Positions 62,961 through 64,000 of a stretch of 64,000 nucleotides of DNA are shown here, piece after piece. The number at the start of each line of letters is the position of its first letter. The stretch's first letter is position 1. The notes below the pieces were generated by a model. It searched no databases and was not told where the DNA came from. It worked only from the letters and a program-made list of their open reading frames with translations. The stretch is taken from positions 86,925,642-86,989,641 of the forward strand of contig NC_133770.1 in NCBI RefSeq assembly GCF_003597395.2, read 5' to 3'. The DNA comes from Chelonoidis abingdonii (taxonomy: Eukaryota; Chordata; Testudines; Testudinidae). Made by a program: the position numbers and the translations under genes.

Positions 62961-64000
62961 TTGTTAAAGGAATATTGTGTTCTTTGATTATTTTAAAGAG
63001 TCCGTAAAAGAAATCACACTACAAACAAAGAATGAGGAATATGCAGAAAAAGTCAATGTTGGTCATTGAAAAATACACTAGAGAAGACTGGATATTATTA
63101 GCGGGAATATAGGAGTCTGTGTCAGAAGGATGAGTAAGGGAACAAAATTAGAATGAATGTGTGTGGTAAAGAGAGCAAGGAAAAGACAGTGTGAGGCAAG
63201 AAGGGAAGAGGGACTGAGAAGCATATTGAAGGACTGGGAGAGAAAGTAGAGAAATAACAGGAAGCCATCTTTTTCACTTTAAATATCTAGTCATTGCAAT
63301 TTAGTTACAGGAATGAGAGTGACTATGTAAATGAGGTGATGTAATGGTAAGTATGGGAGGGAATATATGACTACCTATATTACACCTCTAAGCACATCCA
63401 ACATGAAATAGATGTTTTGTTAGGGCTTGTGAGAAAGTCCTATTTCTGTTGCTTCAGGCTTTGTCAGGATAATGTGGCTACCGATCAGCCTCTGAGGTGA
63501 CAATTGGGCCCTCCAGCTGTTATCCTTTTGAATAGTAAAGCTTACCCCCAAACTAAGAATAATACTATTTAATATTTAGATAGCATTTTATGTTGTTAAA
63601 TTTTTATATAATAATTAACTGATTATTTCTTACAACAACACTATGAACTAATAAGTAACTAAGGATTATTATCATTATTTGGTAGATAGAAAAGCTGAGG
63701 CTCAACAATATACTTTGTAGTCGCTATCCTGTCAAATTCATGAGCTTCCTAGTACCTTGCTATGCATCATCCCTACCTCCTTCATTGCACATATATTGTC
63801 TCTTCTGTGTTAAAAAAATCTGATTATTAAAACAACTATTAACTAACAGGATATTAAACATGACTTAGCACTCAGTGTAGACAAGAATTGTGGTGTTTAA
63901 CCTCCTGTCAGCTGGTCATAGTTAACTCTAGTTAAAGTCTTGGACTGGCTGTTTAGCATGTTAATTAACATGTGTTCCAACAGAATGTAAGTTTCCAGTG
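62961..64000. other. Intergenic AT-rich sequence, possible L2/MIR piece
   Basis: Around 63,668-63,705 text such as attattatcattatttggtag and aaagctgaggctc resembles the end of L2/MIR-type repeats. Nothing else recognised. Confidence 0.4.

Overview
The window is vertebrate nuclear DNA, most likely from a cryptodiran turtle. The evidence is a tRNA-headed SINE with a CR1-like tail (45,451-45,634), a CR1 LINE with readable reverse transcriptase, a DIRS-like element with a tyrosine-recombinase tail, a PIF/Harbinger element and many short hAT-type elements with 8-bp target duplications. I recognise this mix from turtle genomes, but no search was run, so the organism call is an inference.

The only host gene I can support is ULK4 (Unc-51-like kinase 4), on the minus strand. 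A CpG-rich promoter lies at about 58,700-59,450 with a probable non-coding first exon ending at 59,010. The start codon is at 54,931. Fifteen coding exons were placed by homology, reading frame and GT/AG splice sites: 54,794-54,931; 52,858-52,957; 46,308-46,447; 43,931-44,093; 38,471-38,572; 37,613-37,696; 28,606-28,681; 28,033-28,128; 27,418-27,536; 27,190-27,259; 23,037-23,136; 17,990-18,094; then, after one exon I could not find, 9,091-9,272; 7,667-7,713; and 6,210-6,288. The first twelve join in phase with no stop codon (1,293 nt, 431 codons). They encode the whole pseudokinase domain and the start of the linker; the last three begin the armadillo/HEAT-like region. The 3' part of the gene lies beyond the left edge. 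'Exon N' below means coding exon N.

The introns are packed with transposons. From left to right: a minus-strand non-LTR LINE (1-2,935) split by an LTR insertion; a hairpin-rich hAT element (6,890-7,197); a 1.3-kb GC-rich hAT-type element (10,039-11,377); a Ty3/gypsy remnant (14,830-16,400); a PIF/Harbinger remnant (18,300-19,935); a second GC-rich composite element (20,780-22,370); a CR1 LINE (23,215-25,960); a foldback element next to ULK4 exon 9 (27,568-27,759); a 6.6-kb DIRS-like element (28,965-35,560) carrying its own insertions; hAT elements at 40,278-40,762, 45,658-45,883 and 53,658-53,983; two gypsy-type LTRs (41,091-41,806 and 44,185-44,860); and nested GC-rich elements at 48,520-50,065. 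To the right of the promoter (59,450-64,000) I see only repeats, including a MIR SINE and a gypsy integrase-tail remnant.

I found no tRNA or rRNA gene, CRISPR array, or convincing new multigene system. The most interesting points are the insertion beside ULK4 exon 9 that duplicates a possible branch point, the layered DIRS-like element, and SINE-like sequence inside the Harbinger element.
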